DNA of 64,000 bases from Carboxylicivirga sp. (GCA_025210475.1 JAOARW010000046.1:310001-374000); one strand, 5' to 3'. Counted from the stretch's first letter, positions 47,676-57,452 are shown. Notes: generated by a model not told the origin, from the sequence alone. A program made the numbers and translations.

Positions 47676-47688
47676 CAAGTATAAAATT

Positions 47689-50600
47689 ATGAAAAAAAAA
47701 TTGTTATTTGATCCTCCTGGGATATGGGGGAGTAAAAGATTAATGATTATGAGATGGTTATTTATTATTAATGTTTTCTGCCTTCTCTCCGTTTCAGCGA
47801 ACACACTCTCTCAAAAACAAAAGTTTAGCTTATCGCTTAAGAAGGCACAATTAGCAGATGTGTTTAATGCAATCGAAGAGCAATCAGAATTATCCTTTAT
47901 TTATCATGAGGATAAAACAAAGCTGAATTACGAGCAGGATGTGGACTTTACAAATGCCACATTAGATGAGATTTTGGGTCACTTGTTAAGCAACACAGGT
48001 TTCGATTATAAATTAATGGGTAATTATGTGGCCATTATAAAGAGTGAAACCCGTGAAAATGAAATTCAACAGGCAGAAACTGTTGTTAAAGGTAAGGTAA
48101 TTGACATAGCAGGTGAGCCCTTGCCGGGTGTTAATGTCTATGAAAAAAGCAATCCAACAAATGGTGTAATTACCGGAATTGAAGGTGATTATTCGATACG
48201 ATTAAGTAATGGGGAAACTGAAATTGCGTTTTCTTATATTGGATTTGAAGAGCAGGTAGTTAGTGTCGCTAATCGAACAGAAATAAATGTGACCTTACTT
48301 GAAAATGTTACGGGATTGGATGAAGTGGTAGCAATAGGTTATGCTACACAAAAGAAATCGGATTTGACCGGATCAGTAGCTCAGGTTAAAGGTGATAAAC
48401 TACAAAAAGATCAGCCTGTAACGTTAACACATGCATTAGGTGGTAAGTTGGCCGGTGTAATTACTAACAATGGATCAGGTCAGCCAGGTCAAGATGTAGG
48501 TTCGTTTGCTATTCGTGGACAGAGTACTTTTGGAAATAATGATGCGCTTGTGTTAGTAGATGGTATACCGCGTGACTGGGCAAGAATTGATCCAAATGAC
48601 ATCGCTGAGTTCGTAGTTTTGAAAGATGCTGCCAGTACCGCAATTTATGGCGCACGAGCTGCGAATGGAGTTGTTTTAATAACTACTAAACGTGGCGCAA
48701 GTGGGAGAGCAACCATTGAATATACTGGAAGTTATACGTCGGAAACTCCAACTGTAAGGCCAGAATTGATGAATGCTTATGAGTATGCAAAATACAGACG
48801 TGAAGCAGCTTTGAATGATGGAATTGCACCAGCATTTACAGAAGAGGAAATAGAAAAGTACAGAAAAGGTGATAAAGGTTACGTAGGTTCTAACTGGTAT
48901 GACGAATTAATGGATAAGTCATCTACACGAAAGCAACATAGTTTAAGTGTAAGTGGTGGAAATGATAAGATTAAGTATTTTGTTTCAGGTACGATGCTTG
49001 AACAAGATGGATTAGTTAAAACAACATCCTTTGATCGTAAGGGATGGCGTTCAAATATTGATGCCCAAGTAACTAAAAGTATACGGTTTTCTTCTTCTTT
49101 GTCATACAGACAAGAAAATACAAATACTTTTGCAGAAGAATCTAATCCTTTTTATAATGTATATGAGTCACATCCAACTCATGCTGCTTATGTATCACAA
49201 GAAGGCGTTGTGGAAAATGGATTAGGTTACAACGGATTAAACAACAACCCAATTGGTCGTGCTTTACACGCAGGCGATAGAAACATCAAAAAAAGTTACA
49301 TCGAAAGTAACTTTCAATTAGAATGGTCTGTGCCTCAGGTTAAAGGTTTAAAAATCACTGGTGCTTATACATATGACCAGACTAATACTTCCGACACAAA
49401 TAATGAAAAGCCTTTTACCTATTGGTTAACAAATAATGAAACAGGAGAATTAACACCTGCACAAAATAGTAGTACTATTAAATTAAAGAAACGTAAAACT
49501 GAGCGTTTTTTCAATAATTACATGGCTAAAATCTCATATGACAAAACTGTTGGTGATCATAAAATTGGCTTGCTAGCCTTGGTTGAGGGAAGTGAAGAAG
49601 AAAGTGAATACTTACAGGTTTACAGAGATGGTTTTATTACGGATGCACTTCCACAAATCTTTGCTGGAAGTACAGAAAATCAAACTACTGACGGTAAGGC
49701 TTTTCAATCGGCAAGGTTAGGTTATGCTGGTCGTATTAACTATAGCCTTAAAGATAAATACTTAGTACAAGCAAACTTCCGTTACGATGGATCATATAAT
49801 TTCCATCAAGATGAACGATGGGGTTTCTTCCCAGCATTTAGTTTAGGTTGGAGAATGAGCCAAGAGAACTTTTTACAAGATGTATCGTGGTTAAGTAATT
49901 TGAAATTACGTCTTTCATATGGTCAAGTAGGTAATGATAGAGTTGATCCTTATCAATACTTAAGTGCTTATGAATTTGCTGCTGGTGCAATGTATGGTAG
50001 TACTTATGAAAAGGGAATCCAGCCTACAGGTATTGCAAACCCATATATTACATGGGAAACTGCAACTGATTATAACCTTGGTTTAGATTTCGGTATACTT
50101 AGAAACAAAGTAAGTGGTAGTTTAACTTATTTTTATAAGAAAACTGAAGACATCCTAGCGAAGCCTGAGGCAAGTACACCACCGTCGTTCGGTGCTGAAT
50201 TACCAGACCAGAACTTTGCTCGTGTGGATAATGAAGGTTTTGAGGGTGAATTATTTTATACTGACCAAAAAGGTAATTTCAAATGGACTGTTGGTACAGT
50301 GTTTACTTTCGTACAAAATGAAGTAAAAGAAATTGACGAGTTGGCAACTGTAATTCCTGGCCTAAGAAAAACAGGAAGGCCTTTTGATCAAACATATGGA
50401 TATATTGCGGATGGATTTTTCCAATCACAAACAGATATCGACAATCATGCTGATCAAGATTTAAATGGCAATGCTTCAATTAAACCTGGTGATATTAAAT
50501 ATCGTGATATTAGCGGACCAGAAGGTAAAAAAGACGGCGTAATTGATGTTTATGACCAAACATGGATTGGTAGAAGTCAAATGCCGGAAATTATGTATGG

Positions 50601-51048
50601 ATTTAACATCGATTTAGATTACAAAAACTTTTCGATGACCTGTAACTGGCAAGGGGCTGCCAGATTTGATAAAAGCATGCAATTAGGAAGCTTTGTGAAT
50701 ACTAATAACAGCTACAAAGCTCTTACCGATAGTTGGAGAATAGGAAATGAGAATGCAAGATATCCTCGTTTAAGTGATGGTTTGGATTCAAATAATGGTA
50801 AAAATTCAACTTTTTGGATGGAAAACTCATCGTATTTACGTTTACGTAACTTAACATTTGCCTATACATTGAAAGAGCAAAATATTCTTGAACGTTTAGG
50901 TGTTGAGTCGTTGAGGTTTTTCGTAACTGGAACTAATATATTGACAATTAGTAATATTGATATCATGGATCCTGAGCAAGGTTCAAACCCTGGCCCTGGA
51001 TATCCAGTAATGAAAACATATAGTGCAGGTATTAACATTTCTTTATAA
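47689..51048 (+). CDS. SusC-family TonB-dependent transporter with STN domain, quartet 4
   Basis: An 1119-residue transporter: signal core about 24-38 after a long n-region, STN (about 42-112), carboxypeptidase-like domain (about 127-205), D-E-V-V-A-I-G-Y-A (about 211-219), plug and barrel, ending A-G-I-N-I-S-L rather than the usual aromatic residue. Part of the carboxypeptidase-like domain shares a nearly identical 68-bp DNA stretch with susC of quartet 2. susD follows 9 bp later. This is the only one of quartets 2-4 that is followed by enzyme genes. Confidence 0.94.
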   Translation: MKKKLLFDPPGIWGSKRLMIMRWLFIINVFCLLSVSANTLSQKQKFSLSLKKAQLADVFNAIEEQSELSFIYHEDKTKLNYEQDVDFTNATLDEILGHLLSNTGFDYKLMGNYVAIIKSETRENEIQQAETVVKGKVIDIAGEPLPGVNVYEKSNPTNGVITGIEGDYSIRLSNGETEIAFSYIGFEEQVVSVANRTEINVTLLENVTGLDEVVAIGYATQKKSDLTGSVAQVKGDKLQKDQPVTLTHALGGKLAGVITNNGSGQPGQDVGSFAIRGQSTFGNNDALVLVDGIPRDWARIDPNDIAEFVVLKDAASTAIYGARAANGVVLITTKRGASGRATIEYTGSYTSETPTVRPELMNAYEYAKYRREAALNDGIAPAFTEEEIEKYRKGDKGYVGSNWYDELMDKSSTRKQHSLSVSGGNDKIKYFVSGTMLEQDGLVKTTSFDRKGWRSNIDAQVTKSIRFSSSLSYRQENTNTFAEESNPFYNVYESHPTHAAYVSQEGVVENGLGYNGLNNNPIGRALHAGDRNIKKSYIESNFQLEWSVPQVKGLKITGAYTYDQTNTSDTNNEKPFTYWLTNNETGELTPAQNSSTIKLKKRKTERFFNNYMAKISYDKTVGDHKIGLLALVEGSEEESEYLQVYRDGFITDALPQIFAGSTENQTTDGKAFQSARLGYAGRINYSLKDKYLVQANFRYDGSYNFHQDERWGFFPAFSLGWRMSQENFLQDVSWLSNLKLRLSYGQVGNDRVDPYQYLSAYEFAAGAMYGSTYEKGIQPTGIANPYITWETATDYNLGLDFGILRNKVSGSLTYFYKKTEDILAKPEASTPPSFGAELPDQNFARVDNEGFEGELFYTDQKGNFKWTVGTVFTFVQNEVKEIDELATVIPGLRKTGRPFDQTYGYIADGFFQSQTDIDNHADQDLNGNASIKPGDIKYRDISGPEGKKDGVIDVYDQTWIGRSQMPEIMYGFNIDLDYKNFSMTCNWQGAARFDKSMQLGSFVNTNNSYKALTDSWRIGNENARYPRLSDGLDSNNGKNSTFWMENSSYLRLRNLTFAYTLKEQNILERLGVESLRFFVTGTNILTISNIDIMDPEQGSNPGPGYPVMKTYSAGINISL

Positions 51049-51057
51049 TAGATAGTA

Positions 51058-52662
51058 ATGAAATTGATAAAACATATATTGATACTAGTCGTATTAGTTA
51101 TGGCAGTGTCTTGTGAAGATTTTTTAGAGCGTGATCCCTTAGATCAAATTGCATCGAGTCAGGTTTTTGAAGATGAGGCTTTAGCGCAAGCATTCTTAAA
51201 TAACGTATATAGCGGTATTACATCACCATTGGAATACAATAAATTTTTTCAAACAGACAATTGCACTGATAATGCAAGAACTAAGTCTGGGTGGATACAA
51301 TCAAATAGCACTGTGGTGCCGGGATTAATTTCGCCAGAAAGAGATGGTAGCATTGGAGCCTGGAATTATGGTGCGATACGTAAAGCTAATGAATACATTG
51401 AAGGTATTGCAACTAGCTCTCTAGATGCAGATTTTGTTGCTCAAACATCAGCAGAAGCACGTTTTGTTCGAGCTTGGTTGTATTTCGAAATTGTTAAACG
51501 CTATGGTGCTGCACCTCTAGTTACAAAACCTTTATCATTAGAAGATGATATTTACGTAAAGAGAGATCCTGCAAGTGAAATTTGGAATTTTATAGATGCT
51601 GAATTAGATGCTATTGATGAAGTATTACCGCACCACAAGGACACTAAAGATGGTAAAGCATCTAAAGAAGCTTGTTGGGCACTTGGTTCTCGTGCAATGC
51701 TTTATGCTGAGCGTTATGCAAAGTCTATCGATTATAGCCAGCGTGTTATAAAGAGAGCTGAAGAGAATGGTGATTTTGAAATGACACCTGGATATCAAGA
51801 AGTATTTATGAGCAAAGGTGGTCATTCAGAAGTAATATTCGAAATACTTTACGATGGTGTAAATAAGGGGCACGAGTGGGATGCATTAAATATTCCTTTT
51901 AGTTATTCTGTTGAATGGGGTAGTCAGACTAACCCAACTCAAGAAATGGTGGATGCTTATTACATGGCCAATGGAAAGCCGATTACTGATCCTACAAGTG
52001 GATACGACGAAAATAACCCATATGTTGGCCGTGATCCTCGATTTGATGCAACTATATTGCACCATGGCTCTGAATTTCAGGGGCGTAAAATGAATACAAG
52101 TTCACCAAATGGACCAGACCGTATCAATGGTAGTGGATTACACACAATTACCGGTTACTACATTCGAAAATACATGAATGAAGAACATGTAGGACCTTTA
52201 CGTGGTACGTCTTCTACAAGCTGGAAAATATTTAGATTGGGAGAAATGTATATGAATTGTGCAGAAGCTGAAAATGAGCTGAATGGCGCAACCGAATTAG
52301 TATACAAGTGTGTTAACAAAATCAGAGCAAGAGTTGGAATGCCTCCTTTCCCAGCAGATTTAAACCAATCAACAATGCGTAATGAGTTACGACATGAAAG
52401 ACGTATTGAGTTTGCATTTGAAGATCAACGCTGGTGGGATTTAATTCGTTGGCGAAAAAGTGTTGAGGTTCTAAATGATCGCTTTTGGCATGGTGTTGTA
52501 GTTACAATTAACGAAGATGAATCGGTAACATACGATATGACTTACGAGGTAAATAATCGACCTAAACAAAAATTTGAAGAAAAGCATTATTTACAGCCAA
52601 TTCCAATCAAAGAGATTACTAATAATCCGAACATAGCTGATGATCAGAATCCGGGTTACTAA
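51058..52662 (+). CDS. SusD-family glycan-binding lipoprotein, quartet 4
   Basis: A 534-residue lipoprotein (V-M-A-V-S-C-E-D-F-L, Cys about 19) with helical repeats and the SusD signature (F-R-L-G-E-M-Y-M-N-C-A-E, R-H-E-R-R-I-E-F-A-F-E-D-Q-R-W-W-D-L-I-R-W, terminal Q-N-P-G-Y). It is followed by two hairpins and then by the GH88 and lyase genes. The SusD fragment further downstream is clearly not a copy of this gene. Confidence 0.95.
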   Translation: MKLIKHILILVVLVMAVSCEDFLERDPLDQIASSQVFEDEALAQAFLNNVYSGITSPLEYNKFFQTDNCTDNARTKSGWIQSNSTVVPGLISPERDGSIGAWNYGAIRKANEYIEGIATSSLDADFVAQTSAEARFVRAWLYFEIVKRYGAAPLVTKPLSLEDDIYVKRDPASEIWNFIDAELDAIDEVLPHHKDTKDGKASKEACWALGSRAMLYAERYAKSIDYSQRVIKRAEENGDFEMTPGYQEVFMSKGGHSEVIFEILYDGVNKGHEWDALNIPFSYSVEWGSQTNPTQEMVDAYYMANGKPITDPTSGYDENNPYVGRDPRFDATILHHGSEFQGRKMNTSSPNGPDRINGSGLHTITGYYIRKYMNEEHVGPLRGTSSTSWKIFRLGEMYMNCAEAENELNGATELVYKCVNKIRARVGMPPFPADLNQSTMRNELRHERRIEFAFEDQRWWDLIRWRKSVEVLNDRFWHGVVVTINEDESVTYDMTYEVNNRPKQKFEEKHYLQPIPIKEITNNPNIADDQNPGY

Positions 52663-52684
52663 TTAGTAAATTTAATTTTAAACT

Positions 52685-52728
52685 GACCTCACGCTTAAGC
52701 GTGAGGTCTGCTTATTTAATGAATAAGC
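52685..52728 (+). other. Two adjacent hairpins between susD (quartet 4) and GH88
   Basis: GACCTCACGC and GCGTGAGGTC form a perfect 10-bp stem with loop TTAA (52685-52708). GCTTATT and AATAAGC form a second stem (52710-52728). No U-tract follows either, so read-through into GH88 is likely and the structures may protect or process the susCD message. Confidence 0.5.
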
Positions 52729-52748
52729 GTTGATAAGATGGTAATTGT

Positions 52749-53933
52749 ATGAAGTTATTTTATTGGGTGATCTTGATTTTTACAATTGGGTCATGTGCTC
52801 CGCAAAGCAATGGTAATTTTACAAAGTTTAATGTCGATGACGAATTGGAACAAGCCTGTAAACAATTAAAAATATTACGGGATACTGCAAAATTTAAAGA
52901 ATGGAATCCACGGGCTACCTATGAAACAGGTCGTTTACATTGGTGTTATCCACATTTTGATTGGACAGAAGGGTTTTTCCCTGGAAGTTTGTGGTTAGCT
53001 TATGAGATTACGGGCAACAAACAATGGAAAGAAGATGCACAATATTTCCAAGGTTTATTTATTAATGACAGGTTCGTTAATACTAATCATGATTTAGGTT
53101 TTGTATTTAATTGCAGCTATGGTCGTGGTTATGATTTGTTAAATAACTCAGAGTATGAAAAAGTATTAGTGGATGCTGCCAATACTTTGAGTAAACGTTT
53201 TAATAGAAAAGTTGGTTGTATTAAATCCTGGGATGGAGATTGGGGTAACAAAGGATGGAAATACCCTGTGATCATCGACAATATGATGAATTTAGAGTTG
53301 CTTTTTAAGGCTACAATGCTGACAAATGATCCAACATACCTTGACATAGCAGTTAGTCATGCAAATACCACTTTAAAGAATCATTATCGTTCTGATATGA
53401 GTTCATATCACGTTGTTGACTACGACATTAATACAGGAGAGGTAAAACGGAGGAATACAGCACAGGGTTTTGCAGATGAATCAGCATGGGCAAGAGGTCA
53501 AGCATGGGGATTATATGGTTTTACTATGTGTTATCGTTTTACTCACGATAAAAAGTATTTGGATTTTGCGAAAAGAATAGCAGATTTTATGCTTAAGCAT
53601 CCTAATATGCCGGAAGATTTAGTGCCTTATTGGGATTTTAATGCACCAAACATACCATATGCACCGCGTGATGTATCAGCCGCAGCAGTAATGGCTTCAG
53701 CTCTAGTTGAATTGGCGACGTATGACGAGGATTATCTGGAACATGCCAAAGCCGTTTTAGAAAGTTTATCATCGGATAATTATAAGAACGCATATGGAAC
53801 TAATAACGGTTTTATATTAAGAAGTTCAGTAGGTCATGCAAATGGACCAAAGGAAATAAATGTACCAATAGTTTATGCTGATTATTATTTTCTTGAAGCA
53901 TTATTAAGGTTAAAAGAGTACAAAACGAAATAA
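52749..53933 (+). CDS. GH88 unsaturated glucuronyl hydrolase, lipoprotein
   Basis: A 394-residue lipoprotein (F-T-I-G-S-C-A-P, Cys about 17) forming a single (alpha/alpha)6 barrel. The two catalytic aspartates of the family are Asp115 in N-H-D-L-G-F and Asp177 in I-I-D-N-M-M-N-L-E. W-T-E-G-F-F-P-G and W-A-R-G-Q-A-W-G-L-Y-G are also typical. It removes 4,5-unsaturated uronic acid from lyase products, as GH105 does, but with different linkage preference. The next gene is a lyase candidate that would supply its substrate. Confidence 0.94.
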   Translation: MKLFYWVILIFTIGSCAPQSNGNFTKFNVDDELEQACKQLKILRDTAKFKEWNPRATYETGRLHWCYPHFDWTEGFFPGSLWLAYEITGNKQWKEDAQYFQGLFINDRFVNTNHDLGFVFNCSYGRGYDLLNNSEYEKVLVDAANTLSKRFNRKVGCIKSWDGDWGNKGWKYPVIIDNMMNLELLFKATMLTNDPTYLDIAVSHANTTLKNHYRSDMSSYHVVDYDINTGEVKRRNTAQGFADESAWARGQAWGLYGFTMCYRFTHDKKYLDFAKRIADFMLKHPNMPEDLVPYWDFNAPNIPYAPRDVSAAAVMASALVELATYDEDYLEHAKAVLESLSSDNYKNAYGTNNGFILRSSVGHANGPKEINVPIVYADYYFLEALLRLKEYKTK

Positions 53934-53974
53934 TATTTAACAGTAAGCAAGTTTATCGTACCGAAGTAACTAAT

Positions 53975-53987
53975 AGGCGACCCGCCT
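53975..53987. repeat. GC-rich inverted repeat at the left edge of the lyase gene
   Basis: AGGCG and CGCCT flank ACC, followed by GTCAGGGT. The patch is much richer in G+C than its surroundings and lies 22 bp before the lyase start codon. It may be a leader hairpin or a trace of the event that placed this gene here. Confidence 0.3.
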
Positions 53988-54008
53988 GTCAGGGTAAATC
54001 CATGTATT

Positions 54009-56855
54009 ATGAACAAAAAATCTATGACACATGCCGTTTTGTTATGCATGTTGGTGCTATCTGCTTTAAGTAGTGTAAAAGCACAAAAGTTTTATCATGA
54101 GGAAGCTGGTGCAAATTCTCCTTTTATTGAGAATCTGGATTATACGCCAGACAAACAGATGAGTTGGGATAGTAAGAATCGGCCATACATTCTTAGTGAG
54201 TCAGGCGTTAAAACGTTACGCAATGGAAGGTGGGTAAACAATGATTATAGGAATGTCATTGAAAACTATTTTAATGGAGATTTAGAGTATATACATATGT
54301 CTTATGCTCGTCTTGCGATAGATAGTCATGACAATTTATACTTGATTATTAGGGTAAGAAGACAAATTAATGGAGAAGGCAAATGGTGCCCTGTATTATT
54401 ATTTATGCAAGATGTTGTGAATAATGATTTTGAAACAGATATGGCACTAAAAGATGTGTTGCCTCAAGATTACATACCAATGTTAGAGAGTAATATTTGT
54501 AACAATGACCACTCTCTTTATCCTCCTATGATTATAATGCAGGATTATTATGGGGAAGGCCCATATAACACCGGACATAGTTGGGCAGGTTGTTCCTGGG
54601 GCCGATACTATATGGTTGATTTAGAATTTGACTCTACAGGAGATATAGAATTAGATACTTTAATGCTTATTAATGACAAGTGTGGATATTTAACAGAACA
54701 CTCGGGCGGACATAATGCTGCTGTAACCCACGGTTCGAAGATATGGGTTACCTATATGCGTCACGATTCTGATCCACTTGTCGATCCAAATGGTAATAAT
54801 GCAGTTTATATCAGTCAGTATGATCGTTCAACCAATACTTTTGACATCCATAATAAGTTTTTGTTTGAAAGTGACCCTGAGTTTGCAGATGGACATAGTA
54901 CTCCTGTATTGGCCGTGGATATGGATGGGTATATTCATGTTCAAGGAGGTGCCCATGCAGGAGACGGATTCAAGTATGCAAAAAGTGTACAACAATTTGA
55001 TGCAAATGCTTTTACATCACCAGTAGTAATTGGTTCCGGACGAACTTATTCCGAATTGTTAATCGATGATAATAATATAATGTATTCCGCTTTTAGAGCA
55101 GGGAACTACCAATTGTGGATGCAAAAAGGCAGTGCTGTAAATGGTTTTACTAATGATAATGGTTTTTTATTTGCAGATCAAAATTGCCCTCATCCTTATA
55201 GAGGGTGGTACCAACGTTTGTATAAAGATAGATCAAATAATAAATATATAACCTGGACAGCATTATGCGATGATAGAAATAATATTAGTGATTTTAAACG
55301 TGTAATAGCCGGAACGGTTGATGGTGAAAATTGGTTGGTACCAACTCGCTATAATTTTCTTGAAAGATGTCTGGAAAATAAGCAAGTGCAAAAAATTACT
55401 TCATTGAGTAGGAACTATTTTAGTACATCTGAAAATATTGAAATAGCAGCTGAGTCGGATGCAAATTTACCGATCTTTTATCAAATCAATTCGGGTAATG
55501 CAACAAGTAATAATAATACGATAACACCTGACGGTAATGAACAAGAAATTGATTTGACTATATTCAACGACGGTAATGCAACATATTATGGAGATGAAAT
55601 AAATAATACGATTTCGATTAAAAATCAATATGCGATGAAATATGCCAGTGCTGCTTTTACTAGTATGGCTGCCGGTGATTTTGATGGCGATGGTATTGAT
55701 GAAGTGGCGGTGCTTAGGGCACAAGGCGGCACGCCATGGATAAATGATCAGAATCGTATTGTTACTTTAAATATTAATCAAAACAGAGTTATAAACAACT
55801 TTCATTTAGCATCTTTTAATTTTCATTATATAACAAGTGGTGATTTTAATAATGATGGTATAGACGAGTTAGTTGGTTGTACAACCGGACCCACCGGAGC
55901 AAAGAATCGGATCGTGATATTCAATGGTTGTAATGGCAATATAATGTACGATTGGACAAATGGGGGTGCCCATTTTAGTAGCATTGCAGCAGGTGATATT
56001 GATAATGACGGAAATGATGAAGTGCTTTTTCTACGTGCACAAGGCGGAAGTCCATGGGTAAGTACACAAAATACCATATTTGCATGTAAAGCTGATGGTA
56101 CTTATTATACTGCATTTAGAGTAGGAACAGAAGATATTACTGGTATTGTAGCTGGTAATTTTGATAATGATAATAATTGCGAAATAGTAGCATTCAATAA
56201 TAATCGCCTAAGGGTAATTGATTCTAATGGAGGTGTTATTAACGACTGGACATATGGAGGGGTACACTATACAGATATTGCAGTAATAAACGCCGATAGT
56301 GATGCTCAGGATGAAATTGCAGTGATTAGGGCAGTTGGTGGTACTCCATGGAATAATAACGCCGGTAGAGTGCTAATTTGGGAAGCTGATAATACGCTGA
56401 ACAACAACACGATTATTTCAAATGAAAATAATCCCTTAATAGTAGCTGGTAATTTTGATGGTGTTAGCGTAGAGGAAATTGCAACGCTTAAAATGAGTGA
56501 TGAAGCTATTTTAAATGAAATACTCTTTACTAAAGTTGGATCAGCTGCCACATTAAAAACAGCGAATGCAGATTTTCAGTTTGAAAAAGGAGTTCAAGAG
56601 GATGTGAAAAGTAAAAATGTAATAACAATTTATCCAAATCCGATTAAAGATGTATTGAATATTCAGGGATGTTTTATGAAAAATTCATACATGAAAATAT
56701 ATGATTTAAGAGGAAAGCTTATATTGAATTATCCTTTGGGTGAAGACAATGAGCTTACAAATTTAAGCATCTCACACCTGGCTAAAGGGTTTTACATTGT
56801 AACAGTGATTGATGATGTAGGTAAAATGAATGCAATTAAAATCCAAAAAGACTAG
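54009..56855 (+). CDS. BNR_4 beta-propeller lyase candidate (PL24/PL25-like) with FG-GAP-like repeats and T9SS tail
   Basis: A 948-residue secreted protein. After the signal peptide (S-S-V-K-A-Q), residues 30-460 look like a beta-propeller of the BNR_4 type, with H-S-G-G-H-N-A-A-V-T-H-G (His231, His235, His241) and D-G-H-S-T-P-V-L-A-V-D-M-D-G-Y-I-H-V (His296), followed by G-G-A-H-A-G. Ulvan lyases of PL24 and PL25 use this fold with catalytic His and Tyr residues. Residues 555-830 hold about five FG-GAP-like repeats (G-D-F-D-G-D-G-I-D-E-V-A-V). The last 80 residues are a T9SS sorting domain (I-Y-P-N-P-I-K-D-V-L, then G-F-Y-I-V-T-V). It would act outside the cell. Lyase activity is inferred; the propeller match is by eye. 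A susD fragment follows immediately. Confidence 0.75.
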   Translation: MNKKSMTHAVLLCMLVLSALSSVKAQKFYHEEAGANSPFIENLDYTPDKQMSWDSKNRPYILSESGVKTLRNGRWVNNDYRNVIENYFNGDLEYIHMSYARLAIDSHDNLYLIIRVRRQINGEGKWCPVLLFMQDVVNNDFETDMALKDVLPQDYIPMLESNICNNDHSLYPPMIIMQDYYGEGPYNTGHSWAGCSWGRYYMVDLEFDSTGDIELDTLMLINDKCGYLTEHSGGHNAAVTHGSKIWVTYMRHDSDPLVDPNGNNAVYISQYDRSTNTFDIHNKFLFESDPEFADGHSTPVLAVDMDGYIHVQGGAHAGDGFKYAKSVQQFDANAFTSPVVIGSGRTYSELLIDDNNIMYSAFRAGNYQLWMQKGSAVNGFTNDNGFLFADQNCPHPYRGWYQRLYKDRSNNKYITWTALCDDRNNISDFKRVIAGTVDGENWLVPTRYNFLERCLENKQVQKITSLSRNYFSTSENIEIAAESDANLPIFYQINSGNATSNNNTITPDGNEQEIDLTIFNDGNATYYGDEINNTISIKNQYAMKYASAAFTSMAAGDFDGDGIDEVAVLRAQGGTPWINDQNRIVTLNINQNRVINNFHLASFNFHYITSGDFNNDGIDELVGCTTGPTGAKNRIVIFNGCNGNIMYDWTNGGAHFSSIAAGDIDNDGNDEVLFLRAQGGSPWVSTQNTIFACKADGTYYTAFRVGTEDITGIVAGNFDNDNNCEIVAFNNNRLRVIDSNGGVINDWTYGGVHYTDIAVINADSDAQDEIAVIRAVGGTPWNNNAGRVLIWEADNTLNNNTIISNENNPLIVAGNFDGVSVEEIATLKMSDEAILNEILFTKVGSAATLKTANADFQFEKGVQEDVKSKNVITIYPNPIKDVLNIQGCFMKNSYMKIYDLRGKLILNYPLGEDNELTNLSISHLAKGFYIVTVIDDVGKMNAIKIQKD

Positions 56856-56856
56856 G

Positions 56857-57378
56857 ATAAGTAATTTTAACGTCACTTCAATCGAAAGTCCGGTGGGATA
56901 TACAAGGCCTGATGGTAAAACCGCTTACCCATATTGGAAAAAGTTTATTCACGAACACACCGTTCGTGCAGAGCAAAGTGATAACCACCCTATTTATCGT
57001 TATTCAGAGGTGTTACTTTCACTTGCAGAAGCATATGCTGCAACTGGAGAGCCTGGTCTTGCACTTGCAGAATTAAATAAAGTACGTGCACGTGCTGGAC
57101 TTGAAGCAGAAGATGAAACTGAACCGGCTAAGCTTCGCAAAATTATATACAAGGAACGTCGTGTTGAATTTGGAATGGAGATGAAGCGTTGGAATGATCT
57201 TGTAAGATTAGGTAATATTGTGGATGTGTTAAATGCACATGGAGCATTGGTTAAGGCGAATTTTAATACGGCTCCATATGTAAAAGGAGATGGTTATACA
57301 ATGACTACAAATAAAATTTTGTTGCCATTACCAGACCGTGAAATCAAAGTCGGAGATTTAGAACAGAATCCGGTTTAA
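56857..57378 (+). pseudogene. 3' fragment of a susD gene
   Basis: Directly after the lyase stop codon, in another frame, about 170 codons encode the C-terminal third of a SusD protein: I-Y-R-Y-S-E-V-L-L-S-L-A-E-A, then Y-K-E-R-R-V-E-F-G-M-E-M-K-R-W-N-D-L-V-R and L-L-P-L-P-D-R-E-I. It ends L-E-Q-N-P-V, where intact genes end N-P-G-Y. The N-terminal two thirds, signal peptide and lipobox are missing. No start codon precedes it except one inside the lyase gene. It cannot make a working SusD. It is not a copy of the intact susD at 51058 and resembles the one at 36345 more, so it is the residue of a lost or replaced gene. A terminator follows. Confidence 0.85.
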
Positions 57379-57410
57379 CGATTTTGATTGAGAGTCAAAA
57401 ATACAATAGA

Positions 57411-57452
57411 AAAAAATGCTCAAGGATGTAACTTATCCTTGGGCATTTTTTT
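57411..57452. terminator. Terminator between susD fragment and araC
   Basis: Arms AAAAATGCTCAAGGAT and ATCCTTGGGCATTTTT (one G-U) with loop GTAACTT. T-tracts exist on both strands, so it may serve both converging transcripts. Confidence 0.85.

Noticed and set aside
56857..57378. Frameshifted but otherwise complete susD
   Set aside because: Upstream sequence is the T9SS tail of the lyase in its own intact frame; no N-terminal SusD part exists in any frame there.
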